64,000 nucleotides of DNA from Taxillus chinensis (Eukaryota; Streptophyta; Magnoliopsida; Santalales; Loranthaceae), in contig CM042088.1 of the NCBI GenBank assembly GCA_023512835.1, positions 29,723,164-29,787,163 of the forward strand, given 5' to 3'. Below, piece after piece: positions 1 to 11,073 of the stretch. The position numbers and the translations under genes were made by a program. Position 1 is the stretch's first letter; each line of letters begins with the position of its first letter. Below the pieces are notes generated by a model that had not been told where the DNA came from, ran no database searches, and saw only the letters and a list, made by a program, of their open reading frames with translations.

Positions 1-1216
1 GTTCGACGAAGGCACGGGAACAATAGTGGCCGGCAGGGGATTCTGGCTACCGGGGGAACTCTCAAGGGATTCCAATATGAAAGAGGTGGGAAATTATGGC
101 TGGTTTTTGGTTTCGGAAGCCCCCCCCCCCCCCCCCCCCTCATCACTGCTCGATTTTGGGGTTTATATAGAAATTGAGACTTAGGGTTTGGGGTTAATTT
201 GAGGCGGCAAGAATGAGGTTTGGAAATGGGCTTGGCATAGCCGATCCTTCGGCTTGGGTGGGGCGCCTTGGCTCAGGTAGAACAGGTCATGGGCAAGCAA
301 GGCATAGGCTGTGGCAGACAGGCATGGCCAGGCATGTATAGGGCCTCTAATTCCATGGCCGGGCGTGGGGGAGGAGATCTGCGTCACTATTGCGATGTGG
401 GTGGTGTGAGAGAAATAGGAGAGAGATGAGAGTTGACTCCCCTTTTTTAATTTGCTTTTTTATTTTCTTTTGTTTTTTTGTTCTTTTTCTTTTTCCTTTT
501 TTTAACCAGTAAGATGGCGACACGTGGACAAGACATAGGCGGGAAAAAGAGTTGACGACTAGACTTTCTGACCTTTTCAAATGGATAGTTTTTAACAGAT
601 ATTTTTGAGTTTTTGGGATCGGTTAGGCGACCCGAATTTCAAAAGATCTCGAAAAAATTATTTTTGGACTCGAGGCGTCGTGACGAGCATCATCGTGTCA
701 TTTTTATTTTCATGCCAAGCTTGTACTGCGTGTCCCGAAACTATTTTATCACTGAAAAACATGTATATTTAATTTTATTTAAAAATGCTCCAGAGGCAAA
801 TATATACAATATATATATATATATATATCAAAATTCTTAGAATGACGAGTAGAATAGGAAAATGAGGTTGGTGACCTAATTCGGAGTGCCATTTTAAAGG
901 TCGATTTTTGTTTGACAGTCATTAGCGGTCTGAATATGGTTTTGATCATAACTTATTCGTTTGACCTCGGAGTTGAGCGCGGTTGAAGACTTTGATCTTC
1001 AAAATTAATTTCTATTGCGCGGAACTGGCTCTTTGGCATTTGAGAGCCTTTTTAAAGAAGTCGTTGAAATTGCACCTTTCGAATCAACGGTCACGTCTCT
1101 TTAATTATCTGTACAAAATGGTTAACAAATATAAAAGAAGTCTAAAGCGAAAAATAAATGTGAGCGCTGCCAATCTATGGGTAATGGCGCCCTACTTCTC
1201 CACCATTGGTCCAACT
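1..1216 (-). repeat. Tat-like gypsy LTR, 5' part, truncated by the window edge
   Basis: Read on the minus strand, this stretch aligns with the start of the Tat-like LTR found at 40546-41614 and 62215-62650. Shared blocks include the start (TTGGACC), the segment around the CTCGTCATTCTAAGAATTTTG equivalent near 835-850, and the CACGTGT segment near 520. The alignment is gapped and clearly divergent, so this is an older or different subfamily copy. The LTR start lies at about 1216, directly against the protease remnant of a gypsy element, which suggests insertion into that element. The rest of the element lies to the left, outside the window. A run of about 20 C at 120-139 and an AT dinucleotide run near 808-829 lie inside it. 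The right boundary is good to within about 10 bases. Confidence 0.7.
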
Positions 1217-1233
1217 CGACTCGCCTCGTGATC

Positions 1234-1683
1234 TCACTCACCTAACAAGGTGCAAGGAATCCCTGTCGGTGACACAAAAGACACCCACCGCCTATAACAA
1301 TAAATATTAGCCTGAAAGGCTCTCAACCAATCCATACCCAAAATCAAATCAAATGCCCTCAAAGGCATCACATAAAAGTCTAAAGACAACTCCACATCAC
1401 CCATAGTGAGAATACACTCGCGACACACCTGTCGCACCTCATAGACACCACCCACTAGTGATTCAACAAACAACGGCCTCTCGATTGCTCCGCTCTCTAA
1501 GCCAAGGCTATCCACTATAGACTCAACAACAAAGGAACACGATGTGCCTGTATCAAATAAAATAGATACAAGTGTACAAGAAATCAAAATCGTACCTCGT
1601 ACAACTGAAGGTTCTGCCCCACCCTTAGTGGCTGAGGATGGAACCTCTGCCTCCTCATATGGTGTCATGGTCAAGGCAAACAC
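1234..1683 (-). pseudogene. gypsy retropepsin (aspartic protease) fragment
   Basis: About 149 residues read on the minus strand. A DTGTSCSF motif carries the catalytic Asp-Thr-Gly of retroviral-type aspartic proteases. It is followed by a hydrophobic beta-rich stretch and the LILGMDWL motif typical of plant gypsy proteases (RVP_2-like). The role in the family is cleavage of the Gag-Pol polyprotein inside the particle. The frame ends at a stop just before the Tat-like LTR, so it is cut off from any polymerase. The frame differs from the gag pieces upstream, so it is not translatable as one polyprotein. Identity as a gypsy protease is secure; present function is not expected. Confidence 0.8.
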
Positions 1684-1825
1684 TCTGCACTGTGTTGCAC
1701 TACCAGTAACCTCACTCCTCTGTCCTCTATACAGGTCCCACTTTGGGCCCCTCCACCCCCTGTGGCTACCTCTCTGGCCTCCCCTAAGGTCTAGACTGAC
1801 TGGAACCTGCCTGACCGCCTTGCCA

Positions 1826-3086
1826 CTAATGGGCTAGTCTCTCCCTTGGAGCTCTAAACTGGGTGTCACCTCGGACACTCTGTGTTGCCCCTCTAGCACC
1901 ACTCGTACTACCTCTGCTATGGCATACTCTGCTTATGTGCCCCTCTCGCCCACAAGTGCGGCGCATGTCAAATGTCTCCAGGGAAACTCCTGTTTCCAGT
2001 GTCCTGGATCCCCATAACATAAACAACCTCCTGGTGGACTGCCCATCGAACCCCCCTGTCTCCCACTAAGGTGGGTCCTCACTGGGGCCTGACCCCTCTC
2101 TCTAGAGCTGCCCCCAAACTCTATCTTGAGCCTCTTGGAATCAGATCCACTCTAGAGTTGTCATCCCTGATGGGCGTATCTCCCCTCATTGAGACCCCTC
2201 TCAACAATACGGGCCATCTCCACTGTCTTTGCATATGTCCTTAGACGGAATGCTTAACTCTCTGCTTGAGTGCAGGCCTCAGACCCAAGGTAAACTTATG
2301 AGCCTTTAGGTCATCCTGCACCATAGTCTCTAGAGCAAACCTACTCAGGTTCTTGAACTCCCATTCATACTCTGTCAATGTCCTCGACTCCTGCCTCAGA
2401 CCAGCAAACTTTTCCCTCTTTTGCCATCTCACGGACTCCGGGAAGAACTGATCATGAAATAACTGAAGGAACTCATCCCATAACATCATTTGTACATCAC
2501 GGCTCCCAGTAACACTAAGCCACCACTCTAGGGCCTCACCCTCTAACTGTCTGACTGCCAGTCTCACCTTATCCTCCTCTCACGGTAAAAGAAAGGAAAA
2601 TAGGTTCTCAATATGCTTCAACTAGTGCCCTACAGCCAGTGGATCACCTCTTCCCAAGAACTTACTCAGTTGTTCCTTTCGGTACCTCATGACCACGTCC
2701 TCATCAACATGTCGGGTCGCCATTACCTCGCGTGGAACCTTATCCTCATGCTGGGGCTCCTCCTCTCTGGGTGGTGGTAGAACCACCTGCTGTGCCGCTA
2801 GCTCATGGTGCATTGCTTCCCAGACCTTGTCCCCCATACTTTCCCTCAGAGCCCCCACTTGGGCCACAAGCTGTGCCAATAACTCGTTTCCGCCGGCAGA
2901 CTGCCCCGCATCCGGCCCCACATGGGTGGAAGACTCATCACCAACTTCCTCAGACGCACACAACACTCTCCTCGGAGGCATTTGCACTACACAGAGAAAC
3001 AAAGGTTCAGTCTCTATTCCATCCCCATCACATGGGTTACTCACACATATGACACATATCACATATGGCTCACACCAAAAACACAC
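1826..3086 (-). pseudogene. gypsy gag remnant with zinc knuckle, several breaks
   Basis: Three segments in reading order form a decayed gag. 3086-2622 holds the N-terminal region, with MPPRR about 30 codons in. 2567-2241 holds the capsid-like Retrotrans_gag domain, with EALEWWLSV followed by WDEFLQLFHDQFFP and a central EYEWEF. 2026-1826 holds a CCHC-type knuckle (CGREGHISRVC plus an upstream Cys). The first two segments share a frame but are separated by in-frame stops at about 2570-2622, and the knuckle is in another frame. In the family, Gag packages the element RNA. There is no intact Gag here. Confidence 0.75.
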
Positions 3087-3362
3087 AAATCACATAACGC
3101 ACATATATGCTATCACACGGGCACACATATATATACTGTCACATAGTTCATCATATCATCACATGTAGCACATCAAATCAATTTCACATTCTCAATGCAA
3201 ACTAGTGCCTATCCATGCATGCACACCTACACCACAATGGATTACCCCCAATACACTTTAGAGGCTCATAAATGACCATGTTGATTAGGCACGTCCCTCC
3301 ATGACCTTCAAAAGGACTCAAGAGTAATCAATCACCCTGTTACCCTAGGCCAACTAGACCAT

Positions 3363-3374
3363 GCTCTGATACCA
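3363..3374 (-). other. primer binding site, initiator Met tRNA
   Basis: The minus strand reads TGGTATCAGAGC, the standard complement of the plant initiator methionine tRNA 3' end. It lies two bases inside the LTR end GCGTGACA. This fixes the orientation of the gypsy remnant and the inner edge of its 5' LTR. Confidence 0.85.
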
Positions 3375-3376
3375 TC

Positions 3377-5476
3377 TGTCACGCTCCGGATTTCCAACCT
3401 GCAGCAATCGGTTAATGAATCTCTATGCCCACACCCGAAGGGACAAGGGGTTGGTGATAACACCGAGAAAGGGACCTTAGCATGGATGTCTTCCCTAATC
3501 CATACCACACATATGGCACACGAAGATAGAAATATCATTTCAATCCACAGTACAAACACGCATACATACATGTTCTTTCCCTCACAGGGTTACAATCATA
3601 GTTTTTTTTTACAATCCAACAAAACAAGCAAATACACACAAGGTCTTCACCTCTGGTGAACCTCCTAGCTCCTGTAAGCACCTAAAACAAACAACGACAA
3701 ACACAATAGGAGGGGTGAGCAATCATAGCTCAGTAGGGATCACGTCTTCCCGTCCCATCCCAACTCATAAACTAGTGTAAGCATGTGCTCGTGTAATGTT
3801 ACATATACATCACCATTTCAATCATGTACACACATTAAAATACAAAGAAAACCCCCAGGTAATTCTAAACATTGCCCTTCCCAGGCTCAGTATTGCCTCT
3901 TAGGCACAATATTACCTATTAGGCAAAGTATTGCCTCTCAGGCTCCGAACAAAATCTCGCCTCCCAGGCCCTCAATAGTAGCCTCTCAGGCTTAATAAGG
4001 TAGCCTCGTAGGACCATATGACTACTAGGGTTCACAAAACGCCCTCGGTAATGTATATGGTTCTACTGTACTTTGCAACTACTAACCCGGCACTGTAGAA
4101 CTGCTAACCCAAAGACTCGAAGCTCAACTCGAAGATCTACCTTGAAGACTCGAAGATCCTGCTGACTTGAAGATCTGCCTCATAGACTCAAAGATCCTAC
4201 TGACTTGACGATCTACCTCATAGACTCGAAAATCTGCCTCACAAACTCGAAGATCCTTAGACTGCTTCAAAGCTCTAACTCAAAGTTGTGTAGAACTCTG
4301 CCTCAAAGATCCTGACTCGAAGAGTTCCCTTGACCTTCGACCCTTGGCCCTTCGACATTCGACCTTTGACCCTTTGACCCTCGATCTTCGACCCTTCGAT
4401 CCTCAACCTTCGACTCTTCAACCCATGACCTTCGACCCTTCAACCATTGGCCTTCGATCCTTCGACTCTTCGACCCATAGCCTTCGACCCTTCGACCCTC
4501 AGCCTTCGATCCTTCGATCCTTTGACCCATGACCTTTGACTCTTTGACCCATGGCTTTCGACCCTTCAACCCACGACCTTCGACTCTTTGATCCACAGCC
4601 TTCGACCCTTCAACCCTCGGCCTTCGATCCTTCGACCTTCGCTGCGACCCTTCGAACCTTCAGCCCTTCTACTTCACCATGGGTATTGTTCATCATCGTT
4701 TTTGTCTGTTTTTCATCTGGAATCAACCCAGCGACCCACAGACGCCCAGAAACACCCTTTTTAACTCAACAAGCCATAATATATACCCTAAAATGCATCC
4801 TTAATGCCTTTAAATTGTACGGTAACAACAGAAATACACATATTAAATTTTAGATTCTAACCATCAAGATTTCCATAGTTAACTTCTTAACCCTCATGCC
4901 ATACACAATCATAAAACCCCCAGACCCTCTGAAATCTCATAAAACTCATACCCAACACTATATATTAGGTCTTAATCGCGTCTTATGCACTCAAGTCAGA
5001 AAATTCAACCCAAAATTGGGTTTTCCCCAACACTTGGGGTCAAGATCCAAATTCCACAAACTTCATATTAATTCCCATGACCAACAAACATAATCAAGCA
5101 TAATCAACAACATATGAGTAAGAAGAATGAATCCCTACCTCGAATTTGGGCGATTTGAGTCTGGATCGTCCAATTCCCTTTGCAAGCTCTTGGTTTTTCC
5201 TCAAACGTTCTCTTTTTTTCTCTCTCTTCACGTCTCACACTTCCTAAACGCAAAATAAGGGTTTCTCTCCTCTTTTCTCTATTTATACTTTATTTTATTC
5301 CTTAAAATACCAACTTTACCCTCACAGGGCCCAAATTCCAATTGGACTCCAAATCGAGTCCAATTATAGTCAAAACGCTCCATTTGATGAACACATTCTT
5401 GTTTAGATACTTTTATCCCCCGATATGCATTTCATCACATGACTATCTCCTAGAACATCAAGCATAGGCCATTACA
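3377..5476 (-). repeat. 5' LTR of the Tekay-like element, with internal TTCGA low-complexity DNA
   Basis: On the minus strand the LTR begins TGTAATGGCC and ends GGAGCGTGACA, about 2,100 bp. It aligns along its length with the solo LTR at 11074-13258. Three internal low-complexity tracts stand out. One is a GCCTCTTAGGC-type repeat at about 3880-4020. A second, ACTCGAAGATC-type, lies at about 4090-4320. The third is a dense CTTCGACCC repeat at about 4325-4670. Long open frames in the last tract are repeat artefacts. The segment 3100-3376, between gag and the LTR, is leader. Confidence 0.8.
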
Positions 5477-5478
5477 AC

Positions 5479-6204
5479 TGATGTGGAACTTGCAAAGTCC
5501 TTAGACTCTACAATCCACCCCCCTTAGGAGGCCCACATCCCCGTGGAACTATGGCACACAGACCCGGTCCCCAACTCTGATACCATATGTAACAGCTCAA
5601 GTCACTTGTAGCACGATATTGTCCGATTCAGGGCCCAAGCCTAATCCCCAGTTTTGTTCTTGGCAGTGCTACACAGACACCCCAAAAAGCCTCATGCCAG
5701 GAGAGGTCTCCACGCCCTCTTAAGGAGCATGCTTTGTTTGCCTCCCCAGCCGATGTGGGACTTGCAAAGTCCTCAGACTCTACAATCCACCCCCTTAGGA
5801 GGCCCACATCCCTGTGGGACTATGACACACCAATCCGGTCCCAAGGTCTGATACCATATGTAATAGCCCAAGTCTCATGTAGCATGATATTATCTGATTC
5901 AGGGTCCAAGCCCAATCCCTAGTTTTGTTCTTGGCAGTGCCACACAGGCACCACGAAATGCCTCATGCTAGGAGAGGTCTCCACACCCTCTTAAGAGCCA
6001 CGCTTTGTTGTCTTCCCCAGTGCAAAGTCCCACATCAACAAGGGAGGACAACGAAACATGCCTCTTAAGAGGGCATGGAGACCTCTCCTAATACGAGGCC
6101 TTTTGGGGTACCTGTATGGTACTGCCAAAAACAAAACCGGAGATTGGGCTTGGATCTTGAATCGAAAAATATAGTGTTACGGGAGACTTGGGCTGTTACA
6201 GGAG
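5479..6204. mobile_element. TRIM-like miniature LTR elements: tandem copies plus an inverted copy
   Basis: Two direct copies of a roughly 270-bp unit occur (5479 to about 5750, then about 5750-6020). On the minus strand each holds a short LTR of 175-190 bp ending in a GCTGTTACA or GCTATTACA form (edges at 5588 and 5859). An initiator-Met primer site (TATGGTATCAGA) follows, then a spacer of about 85-105 bp with a purine tract. A third LTR copy at about 6036-6200 is inverted and forms a palindrome centred near 6035 with the 5859-6034 copy. LTR length, primer site and absence of coding capacity match terminal-repeat retrotransposons in miniature. Exact LTR edges are approximate. Confidence 0.7.
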
Positions 6205-6259
6205 CTACGCTGCTAAAGTCAATATCAGCCATTAGGGATCTCTCCAGAGTTGTAAAACT

Positions 6260-7080
6260 GCTCTGATACCAATTGTAGTTCCCAAAGTTTGTCTAGAGGG
6301 GGTGAATAGATTTTTTTTGCGAAAGCTTATGACTGATAGCTGGTAGAGATATGCAAGTGATGACTATGCTACAATATTAATGGAGAAGATAACAATAAAG
6401 TGTAAGAATGTTTATGGACTATCAAACAGATCTGAGATGAGAGTAAATGCTCTAGATGTGACAGATCTCAGATTTAGAATGAATATTCCTACGGATGTCA
6501 ATATGGAAAGATTGACACCATTTGGAATGTTCTAAGATGGATGATGATTGTGAATGAATAATGTAAATAGTAGACTTGATGATTGTGCTAGATCTTGTTA
6601 AACAAGAAGTGTATGATTAATCGTTACAAGATTATTTCTGTTCTTAGTTCATCATGGCACATAGCACTTGGAAGAATTCTCTCACAAACTCTCTCTAGCA
6701 TTGGAACTCTTGTGTGTATTCTGTAAAAATTATTTCTTTAATGAATATCAGAATGCTATATCTTATGTTCTGTGTTCCTCGCTTTCCATGAGAGTTTGAC
6801 ATATATTACTGTTAATGCATGTGAGAGATTAGTTTAAGGTCATAGTGCATGTGCACCGAGCTGTCCGTCCGACAATTTGACTCCCCACCACTCAATTTGC
6901 AAAAGGACAGAGGATGGATTGATCTGCTCTAATTCTGTAGATCTTATTGCTCATATTGCATGTGCATGGTCATACTGGTGTAATCAATCTTAGTCCTTCA
7001 TCTATTGATGGTAGTTGGTAGTTATTAATGCGACAATAAATGTGCATGACTGTTCAAGATGGCACAGGCAAACTACACAA
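6260..7080 (-). repeat. Ty1/copia LTR fragment with primer binding site
   Basis: The minus strand shows an initiator-Met primer site at 6260-6271. Beside it is an LTR end that reads TATTCACCCCC followed by CTAGACAAACTTTGGGAACT and ends ACTACA at 6274. TATTCACCCCC near the LTR end is also seen in the copia LTRs at 42720, 54150 and 63905. The internal part to the left is lost. The outer (right) edge was not found; 7080 is only where similarity to a typical LTR stops being arguable. No coding capacity is seen. Confidence 0.5.
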
Positions 7081-7099
7081 ACCCTAGCTGATGATATCG

Positions 7100-7655
7100 C
7101 TAAGTATGGATGTTACGTTGTGAGTTTGCCTTGAAGGTGGATGCCTCGAAGGTCTGGGGACTTGAAGATTTGCCTCGTAGATTTGGGTCGAGCCTATGTT
7201 AGTGTACAATGATGTCTCTAGCATTGATAGCGTTAGATTCTTCGAGTCTTCGATTTTGGTTATCTTCGAGTCTTTGTGCGTAGCATATTTCAAGTTATGA
7301 AGAATTCACCCTATGATATGGTCTTCAACTCTGCGAGTCTATGACTCTTTGCTTTGCCACTTGGTGGTTTCTTGAAGTGTACTTAACCATTAATAGCTAC
7401 GAGTCTTCAACTCTATATCTTTGAGTCTTCGAGGGTGGCAGATTGTAGGTTGGCTTAAGTCATGTGATTCACTTTTTGTTAAGTGAGTCTTCGACTCTTC
7501 GAGTCTACGACCCATTGCTATGACTCTTCGAGTGACACTAGAGAAAAGTATCCTTAGCCAATGCCTGGTGTCTTAGCTGTGAGTCTTTGACTCTATTTCT
7601 TCGAGTCGCTCAGTTTGCTTCCGATGGCTAAGAACGTATGCTGAATCTTCGACCC
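7100..7655. repeat. TTCGA-rich low-complexity repeat, left part
   Basis: Irregular repeats of GAGTCTTCGACTCTTCGAGT-like words separated by ordinary DNA. The same pattern resumes at 9404 after the solo LTR, so this was one tract before that insertion. Similar words occur in the Tekay-like LTRs (3377-5476 and 11074-13258), so the tract may itself be LTR-derived. No gene is seen. Confidence 0.65.
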
Positions 7656-8352
7656 TGTGAGGACCCGTGTCCTAGTCCTGAGAGTTAGAGGTTGTGAGGT
7701 GCCTTATCTTATATCGACACGTGTTTGGGCTTGGATGAATTAGTCTTTTTTTCTGTTTGGGCAAGCACCTTGACCCGACGGCCAGTGGGAGTCCGAGGGC
7801 GCAGCGCCTTGGTGGGGGTCTCGCTGCCCGGTCAGCGAGCAGGGGTCAAGGGGGCAGTGCCCCTTACGGGGATTCTGGGGCAGCGCCAAATTATTTTGGA
7901 GGAAGCTAAGTTGGAATTTCGTGTGTAGCTTGGTCGATGTGGCCTTGGTTGGTGTAGCAAGGGTCGACATGGTCGACCTGGCAAAATGAGCAATCAACGT
8001 GGTCGACGTGTGTCGATGTGTGTGGTCGATGCGAGATTCTTGTTCGACGTAGGTCGATGTGTGGTCGAGGTCGACCAAGAGCAATTTCCCGAGAGTTTTT
8101 CCATGTTTATTGGTCAACGCGAGAAATGTTCGATGTGGGTCGATGTGAGGTCGACGTGGTCGATCCAGCTTGAGATCGGCCTGATGCGATGTGAGTTTTG
8201 GTCGACGTTGAGGCCTGGTCGACGCAAGAAGGGCGGTCGATGTGGGTCGATTCCGCCTATTTTTGGTCGACGTCGCCTCTATGACAGTGTATTTTCGATA
8301 CGATTTTTGTTTTTCAATTTTAGGGTTCTTCTTTCCGTAGCTGCCGTCACGT

Positions 8353-8425
<73 letters not shown>

Positions 8426-9398
8426 AATTCGGTCGTTGCCGTTACGTTCGTGGAGGAGGGAGGCGCCTATGGAGAGGAGCAAGGATTAAGAAGATTTTCC
8501 TGATTTCTAAACCCTAACGCAACCGAAATTGAGGTAGGTGGTTCTATCTCCCGAAACCTGTTTTATGAGTTGTAATTGTTTGAGATGACGATTGCGGGAA
8601 GTTTGTATTGTGATGTGTGATTGTGAGACATACGTGAATTTATGTAGATATATATATATATATTGCGTTGAGAAACATGTGATAGAGATGTCCTTGAGCT
8701 ATATTGAGGTGTAATGTGAGTTTGAACATATGTGTATGATTTGTTATGCTTAAATAGAGATGTTCCATGAGTTAAATTGTGTATTTCGTTATCATGCTTG
8801 TGTTTGAGATATGAGGTCCCAGTGAGGGGACAGTCCATGGGATGGACATGAGACATTGAGGTTCCATTGAGGGAACCTCCTGTGAATTTCTCGTGTGTAT
8901 TTCATTGTACTTTAATTACACTACACTGCACATATCTGCATAGAGCATTTTGTAGAGGAGATGTTAGGTTAGTCTAGGGAGACATAACCCCTACTGAGCT
9001 GTGGTTTGCTCACCCACCTTTAATGTCTTTTTCTGCAGGACCTAGCAGGCGTTAGGAGACTATCACACCATGGATGCATGAGTGTTGTTTTATTGTTCTC
9101 TTTGATATATTGTAATTAAGGAAACTGAGACTCTTGTATTTGCTTGAGATTGATGTACTTATTTGAGACACCGTGTTTAGGGGCTAGTGATCCCATTTAT
9201 TATGTAACACAGTTTTATTACATGGAGTATTATATTGTGTGGTTTGTGCATGTCATGTATGAGATTGTGATAGGTTTGGGGCAGCACCCAAGAGGGAGCC
9301 CTATTAGGTGACCATTCACCAACCCCTTGTCCTCCTGTGTGCGATGCATGGGGCATCACTAACCAGTTTCTCGGTGTTGGGAAATCCGGGGCGTGACA
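7656..9398 (+). mobile_element. solo LTR of a Tekay-like gypsy element
   Basis: The LTR begins TGTGAGGACCC and ends GGGGCGTGACA, about 1,743 bp. It is flanked on both sides by a perfect 5-bp target-site duplication, GACCC (7651-7655 and 9399-9403). Its end matches the end of the LTR at 3377-5476, and it shares the CACCAACCCCTTGTCC segment with that LTR. There is no internal region, so it is a solo LTR left by recombination between two LTRs. A long GA microsatellite lies at 8356-8421. Open frames across it (for example 7986-8489) include the microsatellite and are not genes. Confidence 0.85.
8356..8421. repeat. (GA)n microsatellite
   Basis: An uninterrupted AG/GA dinucleotide tract of about 66 bp inside the solo LTR. 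It produces artificial Arg-Glu and Leu-Ser reading frames on the two strands. Confidence 0.95.
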
Positions 9399-9403
9399 GA
9401 CCC

Positions 9404-10020
9404 TACGAGTCTTCGACTCTCCGTGTCAATACTTAGCTTGTCAACATTAGGTTGTTGCAAGCTGCATCTCCTTGTCTTCAAGTCTTTGACTCTACCGCTC
9501 CGACTCTTCAGCTACGACTCTTGCCTATCAAGTCTATAAGTCTTGGTCTTATTTATAGACTAACAATTTCTTCAAATTAACTATCTTCAACTCTTCGACT
9601 CTTCGAGTCTATGACTCTTAGAGCGTTCGTGTCTCAGTTACATATTCATTTGTCAGTTCACGTAGCTTAATGGCCTAGACTTTTCGACCTTCGAGTCTAC
9701 AAGTCTCTTAAAGTTTAGTAGTTGACAGTTTCTATATGTGACTTCAACTCTTTGACCATTTGAGTCTCTGAGTTTATGTGTTAATTTATGTTCTATCAAT
9801 TGTTAAGGCATCTTTGGGGACCTTTAGTTTTACATTCTTCGGGTCTTTGAGTTATTTGTTATTCTGTCACTTTCCAGTTGTGACTTTTCGACTCTTCGAG
9901 TCTACGAGTTAATTGCCCTTGTGCACATTGATAGTTTTTCCTTTTTCGAACTTCAACTCTTCGACCCTTGTACCTTCAGATCTACAAGTCTCCAGACTTA
10001 AAGATATTCCTGGCAGCTTC
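9404..10020. repeat. TTCGA-rich low-complexity repeat, right part
   Basis: Continuation of the tract at 7100-7655 after the solo LTR, with repeated CTTCGACTCTTCGAGTCTAC words. The repeat words thin out after about 10000. No coding potential is seen. Confidence 0.65.
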
Positions 10021-11073
10021 ACCAAATTGTATAATTCCCAACAAGTTATATTGTTTTTTTCTTACTTTGTTCGTAATGGCTTTGTGTGTGGCTTAGTTTT
10101 TTTTACGTTGGATATTTCATATATGCTAGTTCTTAATGGCTTTGTGTGTGGCTTCATATACACTAGTTTTGCACACATAAGTGTTGTATATATGAGTTTG
10201 TTTTAGATATGTTTGGTTTTGGGTTTGTTCCATTTTGGGACGCACGGTTCTATTCTGTTTTTTCCATACACGTGAGTCATCAGTCCTATTGAGTATGTGT
10301 TCATACGTGTAAACTAAACAATCCCAAGTCACCAATAGAAAATCAAAGGGTTAATCGAGTCTGTTTATTTTTCTAATTGATCCTGATTCCGTTTTGTTTT
10401 TGGATACAAACTCTGCTGATTGACTCTATTTATTTGTCTTTGTGGTCTTGTTTTTCTTTCTATTTTGTTTCAATCCAAATTCATTAGTTATGTGTATCTC
10501 CCTGTTTGTATATTCTGGCCTTTGTTGGCTCTATTATGGGAGCCTTGGTATTAGTCATGGCTTGGAGTACAATTTTGTTCTCTGCACGATCATGGTTTTC
10601 ACCTCATGATCATGGCCTTCAATGGTGTTTCGTGTGTTTGTCTTTTGTGGTAATTAGTTACAACAGATTCATGAAGGTTAGAGGCCATTAGGGTGTTCAT
10701 TGTGGCTAGGGGTTGTTGTCCATCCCGCGTACATGTTATTCGTGTTAGTTTCACAATAAAATCTCGTGGGAAATCATAGGACTTGTGGAGAGATAACATA
10801 GCTTTCAATCGAGGCTTGTGTGATAAATATTGAATATATGTGTTTATTCTATGTTATGATAAATGCTTCCATTGTGGTTATGCAATACTATATTCGTTGT
10901 ATGTATGACTGAGGTGCTTGTGTGGCTATGGTTAAGGTGCATGTGTGGCTGTGGTTAAGGTGTCTATGTGGCTGTAGTTGTAGTGCTTGTGTGGCTGAGG
11001 TAGAGGAGGTCATGTGGCTTGCTTGTGTTTTGTTTAAATTATGAGTACCCTTAAGTTGAAAGATTGAATATGA
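10021..11073. other. gene-free stretch with short tandem repeats
   Basis: No convincing gene. GGCTTTGTGTGTGGCTT occurs twice (near 10078 and 10138). A 25-30-bp unit around GTGCTTGTGTGGCTGTGGTT is repeated about four times at 10905-11005. This DNA is probably the left part of the LTR whose right end is at 13264-13671, but its left edge could not be located. Confidence 0.5.

Larger units (their letters stand above)
1217..5476 (-). mobile_element. Ty3/gypsy (Tekay/Del-like chromovirus) remnant, 5' LTR plus gag and protease
   Basis: Reading leftwards, the order is a 2.1-kb 5' LTR (3377-5476), an initiator-methionine tRNA primer binding site (3363-3374), a gag reading frame beginning MPPRR (near 2990), a zinc knuckle and a retropepsin. 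Reverse transcriptase, integrase and the 3' LTR are absent, because the Tat-like LTR at 1-1216 follows the protease. The MPPRR gag start, long LTR and Met primer site fit the Tekay/Del group of chromoviruses. No chromodomain can be seen because that end is missing, so the clade assignment is inference. Related LTRs occur at 7656-9398, 11074-13258 and 13264-13671. Confidence 0.75.

Noticed and set aside
4303..4596. Gly/Arg/Lys/Ser repeat protein on the minus strand and a Phe/Asp/Pro repeat on the plus strand
   Set aside because: Both translate the TTCGACCC repeat tract of an LTR.
5588..6200. Cassandra-type TRIM carrying a 5S rRNA promoter
   Set aside because: No 5S rRNA-like internal promoter sequence could be recognised in the short LTRs.
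7986..8489. 167-codon frame in the solo LTR
   Set aside because: It lies in an LTR with a matching target-site duplication and ends in a GA microsatellite.
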